This document shows, in pieces, positions 47,460-58,182 of a stretch of DNA of 64,000 nt. The translations under genes were made by a program, and so were the position numbers. Position 1 is the stretch's first letter. Each line of letters starts with the position of its first letter. A model generated the notes under the pieces. The model had not been told where the DNA came from, did no database searches, and saw nothing but the letters and a program-made list of their open reading frames with translations. This DNA comes from Platerodrilus igneus (Eukaryota > Arthropoda > Insecta > Coleoptera > Lycidae). The stretch is from the NCBI GenBank assembly GCA_036346225.1, contig JARFIW010000599.1, positions 930,001 to 994,000 on the forward strand, written 5' to 3'.

Positions 47460-48035
47460 CAAGTGTAAACCCGCCATAGAGTCGCCTCAGAACCATGTTA
47501 AAAATCTACCAAAGAGATTGCCTAAATCATAATGATTTTCCCCCTCAAAATAAATATAAAAAACCGACTGCTTAAGTCTTACGGTAACGCAATCGCACAC
47601 TTCTTTAATAACCATCCTCTCAATTGTATAAATAGAAACATGTTAAAAAATGTTTTCCAAACTCAAATTATTGAATTTATATAAAATTCACCATTAAAAA
47701 TTAATCAGCTGATGTCACGTTAAGCGTATTGGCTACCTTAAAAAAAAGTCAGCCCAGGCCGCAACACAAATTGAAGGCAATCATTCTTTGAAACTTTAAA
47801 AATTTTTGCTTAGTGTACTCAAACCAAATATTTTAAACATCAATAAATCAAAGTCGCCTTCAATTTATGCCATAAATGTCAAACTTGAAGTTTTATTATT
47901 TTGACAATGATCCTAGGTCATGGACCGAAACATAAATAAACATGATTTAAAAATCTATGAGTGGTTTAATTCCCAAAGAAGATTAAGAAGAATGCTAAAC
48001 AAACCACAACAAACATACAGGGAGTATTTACAAGT

Positions 48036-49640
48036 TAAAAACTGTCGTAATTATCCAGGGGCTGACATAGATAGCGATCATAACTTAGTTAAAATGAAGT
48101 GTAAGCTAAAATTCAAAAAATTGAGAAAAGTTAAAAGATAGGGATGGGATCTAGGTAAGTTTAATGAAATATTAGATTTAATAGAGAATAGAAGAAAGCT
48201 TAAACCTTTCAGAGAATTGGACATTGAAAATAAGCAAAAATATAATAGAGTTAGAAATAAGATAGTACATGAGTGTAGAAAAGCTAGAAATAAATGGATG
48301 GAGGGAAATTGTAAGGGAATACAAAATGATTTAAGAGTAAGTAAGACAGACAGTGCTTACAGGGTAGTTAAAAAGTATTTCGAGGAAGATAGGAAAAAAT
48401 ATAATGGTATTAAAGATGAGAATAATGAGCTTCTAATAAATAAAGTTGAGGTAGCAGATAGATAGAAAAGATATTTAGAAGATTTATATAAGGGAGACGA
48501 TATCGATGAGTTAGAGAACGACCAAGAAACGGATGTTGAAATAGGGTTCTCAATATTAAAAGAGGAATTTGATAGAGCTGTTAGGGATCTTAAACTAAAT
48601 AAAGTGCCGGGGATAGACGATATACCCGCAGAATTAATAAAATATGGAAGTCAGAAAACTTTAGATAGATTATATGAACTAGTAAAAGTAATATATGACA
48701 CAGGTGAGGTTCCAATAGATTTCGAAAAAAATATTATTATCCCAATCCCAAAAAAGTCAGGAGCTGATAGGTGTGAGAATTTTAGAACGGTTAGTTTAAC
48801 TTCTCATGCTTCCAAAATACTAACAATAATAATTAAAAATAGAGTAGAAGCTTTGACTGAGAATTATTTAGGCGAAGACCAATATGGTTTTCGTAAAGAC
48901 AGAGGGACTAGAGAACAGATACTAATGATGACGATAATTATCAAAAAAAGATTACAAAAAATAAAGACTCATTTCGCGTTTGTAGATTTAGAAAAAGCAT
49001 TTGATAGGGTTAATTGGAGTGTTATGTTCAGGGTTTTGCGAAAAATAGGAATCTCTCATAGGGATAAAAAATTATTTACAGTCTATATAAAAACCAAAGC
49101 ATAATAATTAGATTTGATGAAATAGAAAGGGAAGCTAAGATTAGAAATGGTGTTAGACTGGCTGAATACTATCTCCCTTAATTTTTAATGTTTATATTGG
49201 GGAAGCTTTAAACTTAGCTAGAGAGAGAAAAGAGATAGGTATTAGTGTACAGGGACAGAAAGTAGACATTTTACGTTTTGCAGATGATATAGACATTATA
49301 ACAGAGTCTAGAAAAGAGTTAGGAGAGCTTTAAAATGTTTTAGATGATATACTACATAGTAACTATAGTATGAGAATTAACTCAGGAAAGACAAAGATAA
49401 TAACAAGTAAGTTACAGCCTAGTTCTAAATCAAAATTAAAAATAAGCAATACCGAGTTAGAAGAGGTAGATGAATTTTGCTATTTAGGTAGTATAATTAC
49501 AAAGGACGGACGTAGCAGAAGGGATATAGTAGCTAGAATAGCTCAAGCTAGAAAAATGTTTTTAAAAAAGAAACACTTACTAATAGCTAATAGTATTAGT
49601 TTAGACAATAGAAAAAGTTTCTTAAAGTTGTACGTACGTA
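48036..49640 (+). pseudogene. Second LINE: endonuclease end and reverse transcriptase
   Basis: Starts abruptly after Penelope sequence with NCRNYPGADIDSDHNLV, the last motif of an APE-type endonuclease. Then come a basic linker (48217-48465), KVPGIDDIPAELIKYG, KNIIIPIPKKSGADRCENFR, EDQYGFRKDRGTREQI, FAFVDLEKAFDRVNW and, after stops near 49103 and 49180, RFADDIDII with the catalytic aspartate pair, then RINSGKTKI and EFCYLGSIITKDG. The piece ends at SFLKLYV, just before unrelated sequence; the C-terminus resumes at 54946. Clade not assigned. Multiple stops show that it is dead. It has a lower GC content than the LINE at 10700. Confidence 0.75.
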
Positions 49641-50013
49641 TGGAGCCTGGGACAAGTTTGATTTAGCAACCATATTTTTTTAAGGGATCGTATATATATT
49701 TCGACATAGAATTCAATGCTGAGTACGAAAAAGGCAACCATTTTGTTAGGAAATGAAAAATAGAAAAGTTATGAATTTTTTTATTTTCCATGTTAAGTCT
49801 ATGGGAAAATTATTTTTATCAAAATATTTATTTTAAATGAAAATTAATTAATAGGTGGCGTCCCCTTCTGTTGTTTACATTATTTTTGGCGTCTCCAACC
49901 TTTCACTCTTGCTTCAACCGTCATTGAGGAGAATGTTTATTAACTAGAAGTTGGACAATGTTTATTATCCAGAGAGTCGACTGTATTTTATTTGATTATT
50001 GTTCCTTACGGTC

Positions 50014-52836
50014 ATGACCAACTTCGTAGCGTTATGGAACTGCCAAAGATTGTCAACAACCCGAGAAACGGCGACATCTTGTGCTTTCGAGCAGGGCCTT
50101 CTTCCGCGCACTAAATCCTGTGGCCGCCATCGTTCGACTATGAGAATAAAACCACAGCATGGATATAGCGCGTTCTATTGCAATGCAGACGGTGGTAAAT
50201 GCAGCACTCCAAGCGTGGCTAAGGACACTTGGTTCGAAGGTTCACGCTTGAAGCCTCAAGATGAAATAAGGTTTGTTTGAACTACAAATTAGTAAATTGC
50301 TACTCTAATTTTAATGTATCTAGGCTTATGTATGGATTTGCTCATGACGAGAGCTATGACCGTGTTACACACGAGTGTATGGATTTCGACAGTTCGCCGG
50401 AAGAACAAACTGCGCTAGGCCAGAATATAATAGCTGCGTGGTAAGAAAGAAAACAAATAGCTACAAATTAAAACAATTTATTATTTATATTTATTTTATA
50501 GCTACATGTTGTAACACCCAAGAACCTTTTTAAATTAATTTAATTTTCAAAGAATATTTTCGGCCAATCACAAACAATTCTATCTAGAATATAACCTATC
50601 ACTGACCATGAATTAATACAGTTATCCAATCCTAGTTCGACTTTGGGGTGACAATTGACACTTTAAATTAACATAACCTATCAACTGAAATCTAACGTTC
50701 AGTGAAATGTAGAAGATTTTAAATTTAGACGCCAAAGGGAAATGCTAATTTGTTCTAGAAAGTACCGGAAATACGTAATAAAATGTTATTTTTCGTGATA
50801 TCTATAAAAAAATATTAACAGAAAATAGTTCAGAATATTGCACAATAACTTAAATTTAATTATAGGGCAGTTTTAATTAGCAATTGCAATAAAAATGGAT
50901 TTAACCATTAACCTAAAAACACATGTAGGGATGATACACAATTGTGCAATATGTAAGGTTTTTAATTGGCTAGAACAATCACGTGATCAAAGGTATATAA
51001 ATAGGGGAAGTAAAGAAATTAACACACACGACTCACAAAGACAAAAACGATACACAAACGCAAAAGATATAAAAGAAGGCACGAAATAAAATAAAAAAGT
51101 AACTAGCCCGTATTTAGGGCAAGTTATGCTGTAATGGCGCATAACTATCGTGGTTATTTGACCGCGTAAATTAAAGTAATGTATAGGTAACAAACATAAG
51201 AAGTGAATACGTTTATTACGGGACGATTAGTGGATTTAAATAATGGATAAAGGACAGTATAATTAGACGACAAAATGGTTAAGTTGTAGGGCGGTTAATG
51301 GTTGGAGACGCCGGCTTGTTAACGGCATAGAAGATGATAACTAACCACACTTATATGGCTCATTTTTGATTGATTGGTGGAAGTTTGGATTTTGGAAGTT
51401 CGACTCCAAACCATAAGTTGTTATAGAAGTAGCGAGATATACAGAGTTCCAAGCACGAAAGTTATCAATAACCGTGTAAACAGTTTCAACCCTGGTGAGA
51501 ATAAATTACCTCAGGCCTTGTGTAGAATGGAGCAATAGTGGGTATTGCATACCCAACACAGGTATTGAGTGAATCTTTACATGCATGGTTCGAGAGAACG
51601 GATGTGTATTTGCATGCATGCAAATTAAGATTGAAATTCTTGGACTTTATTAACGTTACTACTTATTATTATGAATTGTGTATAGAATATCAAGAGTTAT
51701 TGGCTAGGTTTCAGTTGGAAGCCAATTTGTTTAAATGTAGAATTTGCAATGCTTAGTAGAATGTAACTACCCGACTTAAGGGAACTTTAGTTAAATAAGA
51801 GATACTGATTTTATTGCATTCAAGTATGTCAGTATAGTAAATGTATATAGTTATATCACCACATTAAAGGTTATTAAATTCATTACTTGATAATTTTGAG
51901 ATCTATAATTAAAAGGGGTTTGTTGAAATACATTTAGGTACAGATACTTTGTAAACTTTTGGGTAAGTTAACTCACCAGTATCGGTTTCAGAATTTTAGG
52001 CCTATCCACCCTGAGACATGTCCATGTACTCTCCGCTGTAGAGTAGCCGAGGCGTTTGAAGAAGGAGTAAAGACTATTGGAATAGGTAAGTGGACCCTTA
52101 TATTGCAATTTTGAACCATAAAAAGTAATATAGAGTTGATATTCGATTATATATGTATTAGGTAACTCAGTCCTTGTTTCTTTGACTGCTAGATAGGTCA
52201 GGAAGGAGGGTGAAGTGTTACAATGTATTGCCGCCAGCTTGTGGCTGATCACTTTTCTCTTGTGCAACATGGACGCAGTAAAATTGGAGGACCTGGAATT
52301 GTCGTGCAGATCGATGAGTCGAAGTTTGGTAAACGCAAATTTAACACAGGTAGAATGATTGAAGGGCACTGGGTGCTGGGAATCAGTTGCGAGCAAACTT
52401 CGGAGTTCAGAATGGTGATATGCCTCGAGAACAGTCAAACTACGGAGACATTAGTTCCCATCATTGAGGAGCATGTTGCTGCCGGTTCAACGATTTGGAC
52501 TAACGGCTGGCGCACTTACCTGTCCCTTCCGTGCCACGGCTATGTTCATGCAGCTGTTAACCATAGCGTGAACTTTGTCGGTAAGTGAAATTGATTTTAA
52601 TTATATATGATTAAGTATGTTATTTAGATCCAGAAACTGGTGTAAATACTCAGCGGGCCGAAGCTCTGTGGCGTGCTCCTAAAGGCTACTTCCATGGCAA
52701 GCACGTGCCTGAAGAAGCTTTTGCAGAACATCTGTGTGAATATTTATGGCGTCGTTGGAATAAGAAAAATAAACGGGATCCATTTGAAGCATTGCTGCAA
52801 GCTATCCGTTGGGAATTTGGTGACTTTCGGGCATAA
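50014..52836 (+). CDS. Merlin transposase gene, four exons, exon 3 interrupted by a solo LTR
   Basis: Exon 1 50014-50270: zinc-ribbon-like region (CAFEQGLLPRTKSCG, TWFEGSRL). Intron GT...AG 50271-50323. Exon 2 50324-50440 (MYGFAHDESY). Intron 50441-50501. Exon 3 50502-50509 then, after the LTR at 50510-52222 and its ATGT duplication, 52227-52580: YCRQLVADHF, IGGPGIVVQIDESKFGKRKF (first catalytic Asp), and TIWTNGWRTY (the later acidic position). Intron 52581-52627. Exon 4 52628-52836: DPETGVNTQRAEALWRAPKG (final DDE block), ending EFGDFRA and a stop. Splice phases agree throughout and no stop occurs in any exon, giving about 314 residues, normal for the family. Only the LTR disrupts it. The transposase cuts and joins the element's ends. 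Confidence 0.75.
50510..52222. mobile_element. Solo-LTR-like insertion in Merlin exon 3
   Basis: 1713 bp, TGTAACACCC...GTGTTACA, flanked by ATGT on both sides (50506-50509 and 52223-52226). Removing it and one ATGT leaves exon 3 continuous and in frame, which strongly supports the boundaries. A TATA-like TATATAAATAGGGG at about 50994 would fit an LTR promoter on the + strand. No protein is encoded. It could instead be a non-autonomous DNA element with 8-bp inverted ends, but the 4-bp duplication and TG...CA ends favour an LTR. Confidence 0.7.
50994..51008 (+). promoter_or_regulatory. TATA-box-like promoter element in the solo LTR
   Basis: TATATAAATAGGGG, a near-canonical TATA box, near the middle of the 1713-bp insertion, as expected at the U3/R boundary of an LTR. 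Confidence 0.45.
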
Positions 52837-52918
52837 TCAAAAAAATGTTTTCTTTCATCCTTAAAAAAACTAAGTCCGAATAAGAATTGCTTATTTTCAA
52901 ATTTATTATTATATTCAT

Positions 52919-52957
52919 AAGGTTAGGTTAGGTTGGGTTAGGTTAGGTTATGTTGGG
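52919..52957 (+). repeat. Interstitial TTAGG (arthropod telomere-type) repeat
   Basis: AGGTTAGGTTAGG, one GGGTTAGG variant, then more GGTTAGG over about 38 bp, between the Merlin transposase stop and the right terminal repeat. The pentamer TTAGG is the telomere unit of most insects. It is short and interstitial. Confidence 0.7.
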
Positions 52958-53159
52958 ATTGGCTTTTTTAAGGTAATATTTATTAATTATAAATTTCAAA
53001 AATAATTTTCCCATAGACTTAACATGTGAAATAAAAAAATTCATAACTTTTTTATTTTACATTTCCTACAAAAATGGTTACCATTTTCATACTCAGCATT
53101 GAATTCTACGTCGAAATATATATACGACTCCTTAAATAAACATGGTTGCTAAATCAAAC

Positions 53160-54945
53160 TCCTACCTTGTCACGGAAAATTTAAGTCAAGTTGACGGCCA
53201 CTAGAAAAGTGCTTAGGTAGCGGGTTTTGGGTTGGGGGTGGTGACAACTTTTGCTCCGGCTTAGTCAGGGTGAGACTCTAATTCAGGGTAGATCAGAAAA
53301 TGTACTGCACAGATTATATTAATAAGGGTTAGTATTGAATCAGAGCCTGGACAGGGATTGCCAAGGCGCCAGGAACTGATAACAATTAAGGAGCGTATGA
53401 AACCTAAAGTCCTAGTTCCAACAGACTTCGAAGGAACCCCCTTCCAGATCATAAATATAAAACACGCAACTTCACAAAATAACTATCTTTAATATCGCAT
53501 CAGAACACAAAAACAATTAATAACAAAAATTCCAAATACCAGTTTAATTTCAATATTACATCAATTATGATTAACACAAGAATAGAAAATACAAAATTAG
53601 TAAATATTACCGTAAGGAACCCCGCACGAGTGCATATCAGGGAAGAACTTTTAATTTCTCACTCACTTTAAAGTTATTTATTACTCACGTACTCGTATAC
53701 CCTTGGCCAAGAAAGCATGTAGTAGTATGTAAAATGCACCATAAATTAAGTGCTAGGTGTTCTAACCTCAATTTCAAATAAGCACCTCGTGGGAGCAATC
53801 TCTAACAATAGTGTAAATATTAGATACCTTAACGTACTGTTGAAATATTACCCAATTATCTCAATGAATCGCCCTAGGCAGTAAAGAGGGTGCCTAGAAA
53901 TATACTAAATGTTGATTTTTAAATATTAAATCTTGTATATCAGTATTACAGAATTTTGAATGAAGTAGATCTACTTCTTATGAACAGCAATGGCTCAAAT
54001 TATTAATATTAAGTACTAGTAAAGGAAAATAATAAAAACACAATGGCACCAAATAAGCACAAACACTAACAACGAACAATAAATACATGGAATAATCTTA
54101 CTCAATGATTAGCTTCTGTACGTAGTTATCTCACATCAACAGTCGTCGAAGTCCTAGGCTGCTGGAATGGTAACCCAGAGTAACGACAGCTGGTCGGCAT
54201 CGCCAATAAATGATAAATAATAAAGCTGATAGTGCGACAACGTTCTTGAGATAAAGGAGACATGAGCATAAACAGAATGAAGAGCATACGTATAACGCAC
54301 AATCAGAAGGCGTAGGGAGGAAAAAGAAGAACCCTAAAATTTAATATTAGAAATCAAGTTGCACACAAAAATTGAGATATTAATTACCACGTAAGTGGGT
54401 CAATTATATGTGCACTAACTGATTTAGAGATAACAGGACGTTACAATATTTAGATTTCAATAACGAACATCTGCACCTAGAAAAATTAAAATAATAAAAT
54501 TTAATCTATTTTAATTCATACCAATTATGAACGATGATGATGAATTTAAATCCACTGCAAGTGAACATCAAAGCTTGCAAAAGGTATTCTAGAACCATAA
54601 AACCAAAATTGCCAAACTCCAATAATTATTTGTCGGTTCTACCTAAATCCGTAATCAATACGTTTATATCGGCAGAATCCAACTTTCACCAACAACGATC
54701 GAAATAAGAATGCCTCTTATCCACAAGGACAAAAGCAAAGTACAGCTTATTATCATATTTGTAATTTCAAATGCAGATAAGTAACGTAAATTTGAGTATA
54801 CGGCAATAACTTGTAATTATGAAGGTTAACACAAATGAAGCGCAAAGGTAACAGCGATATAGATAGCAGGACAATACTATCAGCAGACAATTGAATTTAG
54901 AAATATTATATAAATAGAATGCTGACACAGAAATGTCGACCGGAA
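53160..54945. other. No gene recognised
   Basis: About 1.8 kb between the Merlin element and the resumed LINE. AT-rich after 53450, with only short frames. It may be a further unidentified insertion in the LINE, because the LINE coding sequence stops before it and continues after it. Confidence 0.4.
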
Positions 54946-55216
54946 GGTTACAACCTTATAGGAGAATGTTAAAGATTAGTCGGACAGATAGAGTAACAAA
55001 TGAGGAAGTTTATAGAAGGATAGGTGAGGAACCCTGAATGTGGAAACAATTAAAGGTCAAGAGAGAGATAGAATGATAGGGCACCAGTTAAGACACGAGG
55101 GACTATTTAGTAAGGTCTTAGATTATAGACTACCAAATAAAAATAGAGTAGGAAGGTCTAGACAAAACTATATTAGTCAAATTATTAGAGATTTAGGTTA
55201 TGTCACCATGACATAA
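54946..55216 (+). pseudogene. Second LINE: C-terminal end of the ORF
   Basis: YRRMLKISRTDRVTNEEVYR and RRIGEE, then after a stop RERMIGHQLRHEGLF, LDYRLPNKNRVGRSRQNY and IIRDLGYVTMT before the stop at 55216. This is the usual C-terminus of insect LINEs in which RRMLxISxxDxVTNEEV precedes a GHxLRHEG block. It continues the frame broken at 49640. One frameshift or stop near 55035. Confidence 0.7.
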
Positions 55217-55297
55217 TTCACAAATAGTTAGCGGTCTAGCATGTTGGCAGCGTTTCTCTGCTTAAGCCTTACCATAACATATAACTTAATAAATGTC
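55206..55297 (+). repeat. LINE 3' tail repeat, unit 1
   Basis: About 90 bp (ATGACATAATTCACA ... CATAACATATAACTTAATAAATGTC). Units 2 and 3 follow at 60033-60208. The gypsy element at 55303-60029 sits between units 1 and 2. Confidence 0.8.
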
Positions 55298-55302
55298 TCC
55301 AT

Positions 55303-55559
55303 TGTCATGTATTAATGTTTCGTTCTAGTTACTATATTATCTATTGCGCACGTGTGCAATACATTGCGCAGTACCAACATGGACGCGACCGTGAATACAC
55401 GCATCGCTCGTAACCTTACATTTAATGTATCGTTTTATGTAATTGTATAAATACATGTTAATTGTAACAATTCATTATCGTAATATATCTATTTGCATAT
55501 CACATAATAATACTGCCTTTTCGTAGAGTTTGTGTCTTAGCAAATAACAAACTATCACA
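55303..55559 (+). repeat. 5' LTR
   Basis: 257 bp, TGTCATGTATTAATG...AACTATCACA. A TATA-like GTATAAATACATG lies near 55446. Partner of 59773-60029. Confidence 0.9.
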
Positions 55560-55571
55560 TGGTGACAGTGG
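55560..55571 (+). other. Primer-binding site
   Basis: TGGTGACAGTGG starts at the base after the 5' LTR. The same TGGTGA start is seen in the element at 62339. Confidence 0.6.
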
Positions 55572-55756
55572 TAAATGCGTGCAGATAGAGGTTTTTATAA
55601 TCTGCCGGCTCAGGTTATCGTAACGTTCATGTAGCAATTTCACGTTGTTTCTTATTCACTGCAACACAATCTCTGATTGTTACAATTTGTATAATATTAT
55701 CAAAATAACAGTACGGTTTAGCAATATTTGGTTATCTTATCACACGGTGTACTATC

Positions 55757-56720
55757 ATGTCGGATCAAAGCCGGGTACCGGATCAGCTACAGTTTAGCGG
55801 TGACCTTGCCAATAACTGGAAGCTTTGGAGGCAAAAATTCGAATTGTATCTTGTTGCAAGTGGTAAAAGTGATAAGAAAGACCCGATAAAAATTGCGATT
55901 CTACTTAATTTGCTTGGAGATGAAGCTATTAATGTGTACAACACATTTGAATATGCTGAGGACGAAGACAAACAAAAGTTGCAAGTTATATTTGATAAGT
56001 TTAACACATATTGCAATCCTACGACTAATCTTGTGTATGAACATTTTAAGTTTTTCAAACGGGAACAATTAGTTGATGAATCAATAGATCAATTTATAAC
56101 TGCTCTTCGTAAAATTAGCGTCGTCGTGCAATTTTAAAGAAAAAGATGTTTTATTACGCGACAGAATTGTTTTGGGCGTTCAAGATGCACGAATACAAGA
56201 AAAACTTTTGCAATATCCTAATTTAAATTTAACTCAGTGCATTGACATTTGTCGGGCAATGGAATCCAGTGTAATAACACAAAAAGCAATAACCAAAAGT
56301 TCAGCAGCAGTAAGTGCAGTAAAACATATCGTTACAAATAGTGCTGGTAATAGTAGTACATCACAACAAAGAGGCCAACAAAATCATGCAAGAAATCAAG
56401 ATTACGGATACCACTTTACTAGAGGTGAATGTGAAGGTAGTAGTACTAGCTGGGGATATCAAAATAAAGGTAATAATAGCTGTAAGAATTGTGGTATGAA
56501 ACACGAAAAAGGTAACTGCCCTGCATTCAATAGTGTATGCAGCTTTTGTAGGAAAAAAGGGCATTACCGTCGCTCTTGTCGCAGTAGACAATTTAGTAAT
56601 GTGCATGAAATCACGGAAGATTTTCCGGAAAATATTCGGGAATGCATGGAATATGAAAGAGAATCTGAAAATAACTCAAATCAAATTGTGTGGGCAATCA
56701 CGCGTTTAGACCTTAATACA
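55757..56720 (+). pseudogene. Gag, frameshifted, with two zinc knuckles
   Basis: 55757-56137 encodes the matrix/capsid-like part (FSGDLANNWKLWRQKFELYL; later HFKFFKREQ and SIDQFITALRK). A single-base slip near 56113 moves the frame; 56172-57314 continues with LNLTQCIDICRAMESS and the knuckles CKNCGMKHEKGNC and CSFCRKKGHYRRSC (about 56480-56580). The two linked knuckles are typical of mag/K02A2.6-like gypsy elements. The Gag-to-protease boundary is not marked by a stop; the frame runs on into protease. Confidence 0.8.
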
Positions 56721-57314
56721 GTTGACTGGCTGGAAGAAATTTTAGTTTCGGGTATTAAAATAAGATTTAAAATTGATACGGGGAGCCAGGTCAGTACTCT
56801 GAATATTGCCGACTTCAATGCATTACAGATACCTCACGAAAGACTCTTAGATTCTTCATCAGTGCTCATTTCATATTCAGGTCATGAAATAAACGTTATA
56901 GGACAAATAAGTTTGAGCTGCTGTTTCAATAATAATTCTAAAACAATTATGTTTCACGTTTTAGATTCATATAAACATTGTTCAATATTGGGCCTTTCTG
57001 CCTTACAACAACTAGGTATTATACCAAATAAAAAGATTTATATTTTAAACCAGTCTGCAAATCAAACTCGTACTCGAGAGATTTTAAATGATTTTCAGTC
57101 GGCTTTTTCTGGTATTGGCAGGATTAACAAGCCGTGTTCCATAACCTTATCTGAGAATTCGGTACCTTCTATTAGTGCTCCACGAAAGATTCCACTTGCT
57201 ATTAGAAATAAAGTGAAAGAAAAGCTTGATCAAATGGTTGCAGAAAACTTAATTGTACCGGTCACTGAGCCAACGGATTTGGGTTCATCCTATAGTTGTA
57301 GTGCCCAAAAATAA
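56720..57314 (+). pseudogene. Protease and start of reverse transcriptase
   Basis: Same frame as the second part of gag. KIRFKIDTGSQVSTLNI has the catalytic DTGS triad, and CSILGLSALQQLGII is the second retropepsin block. The frame then enters RT with RKIPLAIRNKVKEKLDQMV and is lost near 57290, one base out of phase with the next frame. Confidence 0.75.
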
Positions 57315-58180
57315 GGACGATATTCGAATATGCATGGATCCACGTAACTTAAATAAATTTGTAAAAAAGGAAGTTTTTGAAATACCTACTCAAGATGTCT
57401 TGTTTTCTCAGTTAGCTGGTGCCACAGTGTTCAGTTTACTTGACGCTTCTTCGGCATTTTTACAACTTCCCTTAACTCACGAAAGTTCGTTATTATGCAC
57501 AATAGCAACTTGTTTTGGAAGGTACCGTTATCTTCGATTACCTTATGGGATATCATGCGTGCCAATGTTCCAACGATGCATATTTGAAATTCTAGAAGGC
57601 GTTAACTGCGCGATTTCATATTTTGATGACATTCTGGTGTACGGAAAGAATGTTGAGGAGCATGATAAAAATTTATCAATTGTTTTAGATAAACTTAAAA
57701 ATAGCGGAATGACCTTAAATAAAGAAAAATCTCAATTTTGTGTTAGTAAAGTTCGATTTCTGGGGCATTTCGTTAGTGGTGAGGGAATTTCTCGTAACAA
57801 AACTAAAATACATGCAATTCGGGACATGCAGTCCCCAAAAACAAAAGGATTTACAACGATTCTTGGGCATGATTGTCTACTTATCCAAGTTTATACCAAA
57901 TTTATCCAACGAAACTGGAGTACTTCGAAAATTACTTGCTAATAATGTTGAATGGTTGTGGACTTCAAACAAGGAACAATCGTTTAATCGATTGAAACTT
58001 TTAGTTTCTACAGCAACAACGCTTTCGTATTTTGATCCTAAGGCGGAAATTACCTTGTCGGTAGACGCTAGTCCCTATGGCCTAGGTGCTGTTTTGTGGC
58101 AAAACAAACCTATTGAATTTGCTAGTGTATCGCTGACAACCACACAACAACGATATAACCATATAGAAAAAGAATTTTAA
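57253..58180 (+). pseudogene. Reverse transcriptase and RNase H, frameshifted
   Basis: 57253-57942: PIVVVPKNKDDIRICMDPR, FSLLDASSAFLQLPL, YRYLRLPYGI and the catalytic YFDDILVYG (about 57617). The frame changes near 57850; 57740-58180 carries the thumb/connection and RNase H start, ITLSVDASPYGLGAVLWQNK. The frame ends at HIEKEF with a stop at 58180, and RNase H then resumes with IETDHRPLLGLLKKPL: about 25 codons are deleted, including a conserved catalytic stretch. Confidence 0.8.
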
Positions 58181-58182
58181 AA

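Larger units (their letters stand above)
42795..48035. mobile_element. Penelope-like element in a large palindrome, with nested insertions
   Basis: Outer arms 42795-43019 (left) and about 47765-47995 (right, inverted) continue as inner arms 45708-45891 plus 46614-46800 (left) and 47422-47760 (right). Between them a loop of about 620 bp holds another terminal-repeat piece and the 5' part of a Penelope-like ORF. The left arm is broken by a 2688-bp retrocopy (43020-45707) and a 722-bp solo LTR (45892-46613); the right arm is uninterrupted, which lets both insertions be placed to the base. It starts inside an array unit and ends where a LINE begins. Penelope elements are known for inverted or tandem terminal repeats. 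Confidence 0.7.
49656..53159 (+). mobile_element. Merlin-type DNA transposon
   Basis: Inverted termini of roughly 185-200 bp: GTTTGATTTAGCAACCAT at 49656 and its inverse ending at 53159, continuing with TCGTATATATATTTCGAC and TTAAGTCTATGGGAAAATTA in both arms. The transposase gene between them is of the ISXO2/IS1595 DDE type, which defines the Merlin superfamily. Without the nested 1713-bp LTR the element would be about 1.79 kb. Flanking octamers do not match, so the target duplication was not found or the true ends lie a few bases further out. The element separates two parts of a LINE, but a few tens of LINE codons are also missing. Confidence 0.75.

Noticed and set aside
50441..52215. A true 1.8-kb second intron in the Merlin gene
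   Set aside because: The segment 50510-52222 has TG...CA ends and an ATGT duplication, and a 61-bp intron plus continuous exon 3 results when it is removed. An inserted LTR is the simpler reading.
49656..53159. Merlin 8-9 bp target duplication
   Set aside because: Flanking octamers (TGGGACAA and TCCTACCT) do not match, so none is reported.
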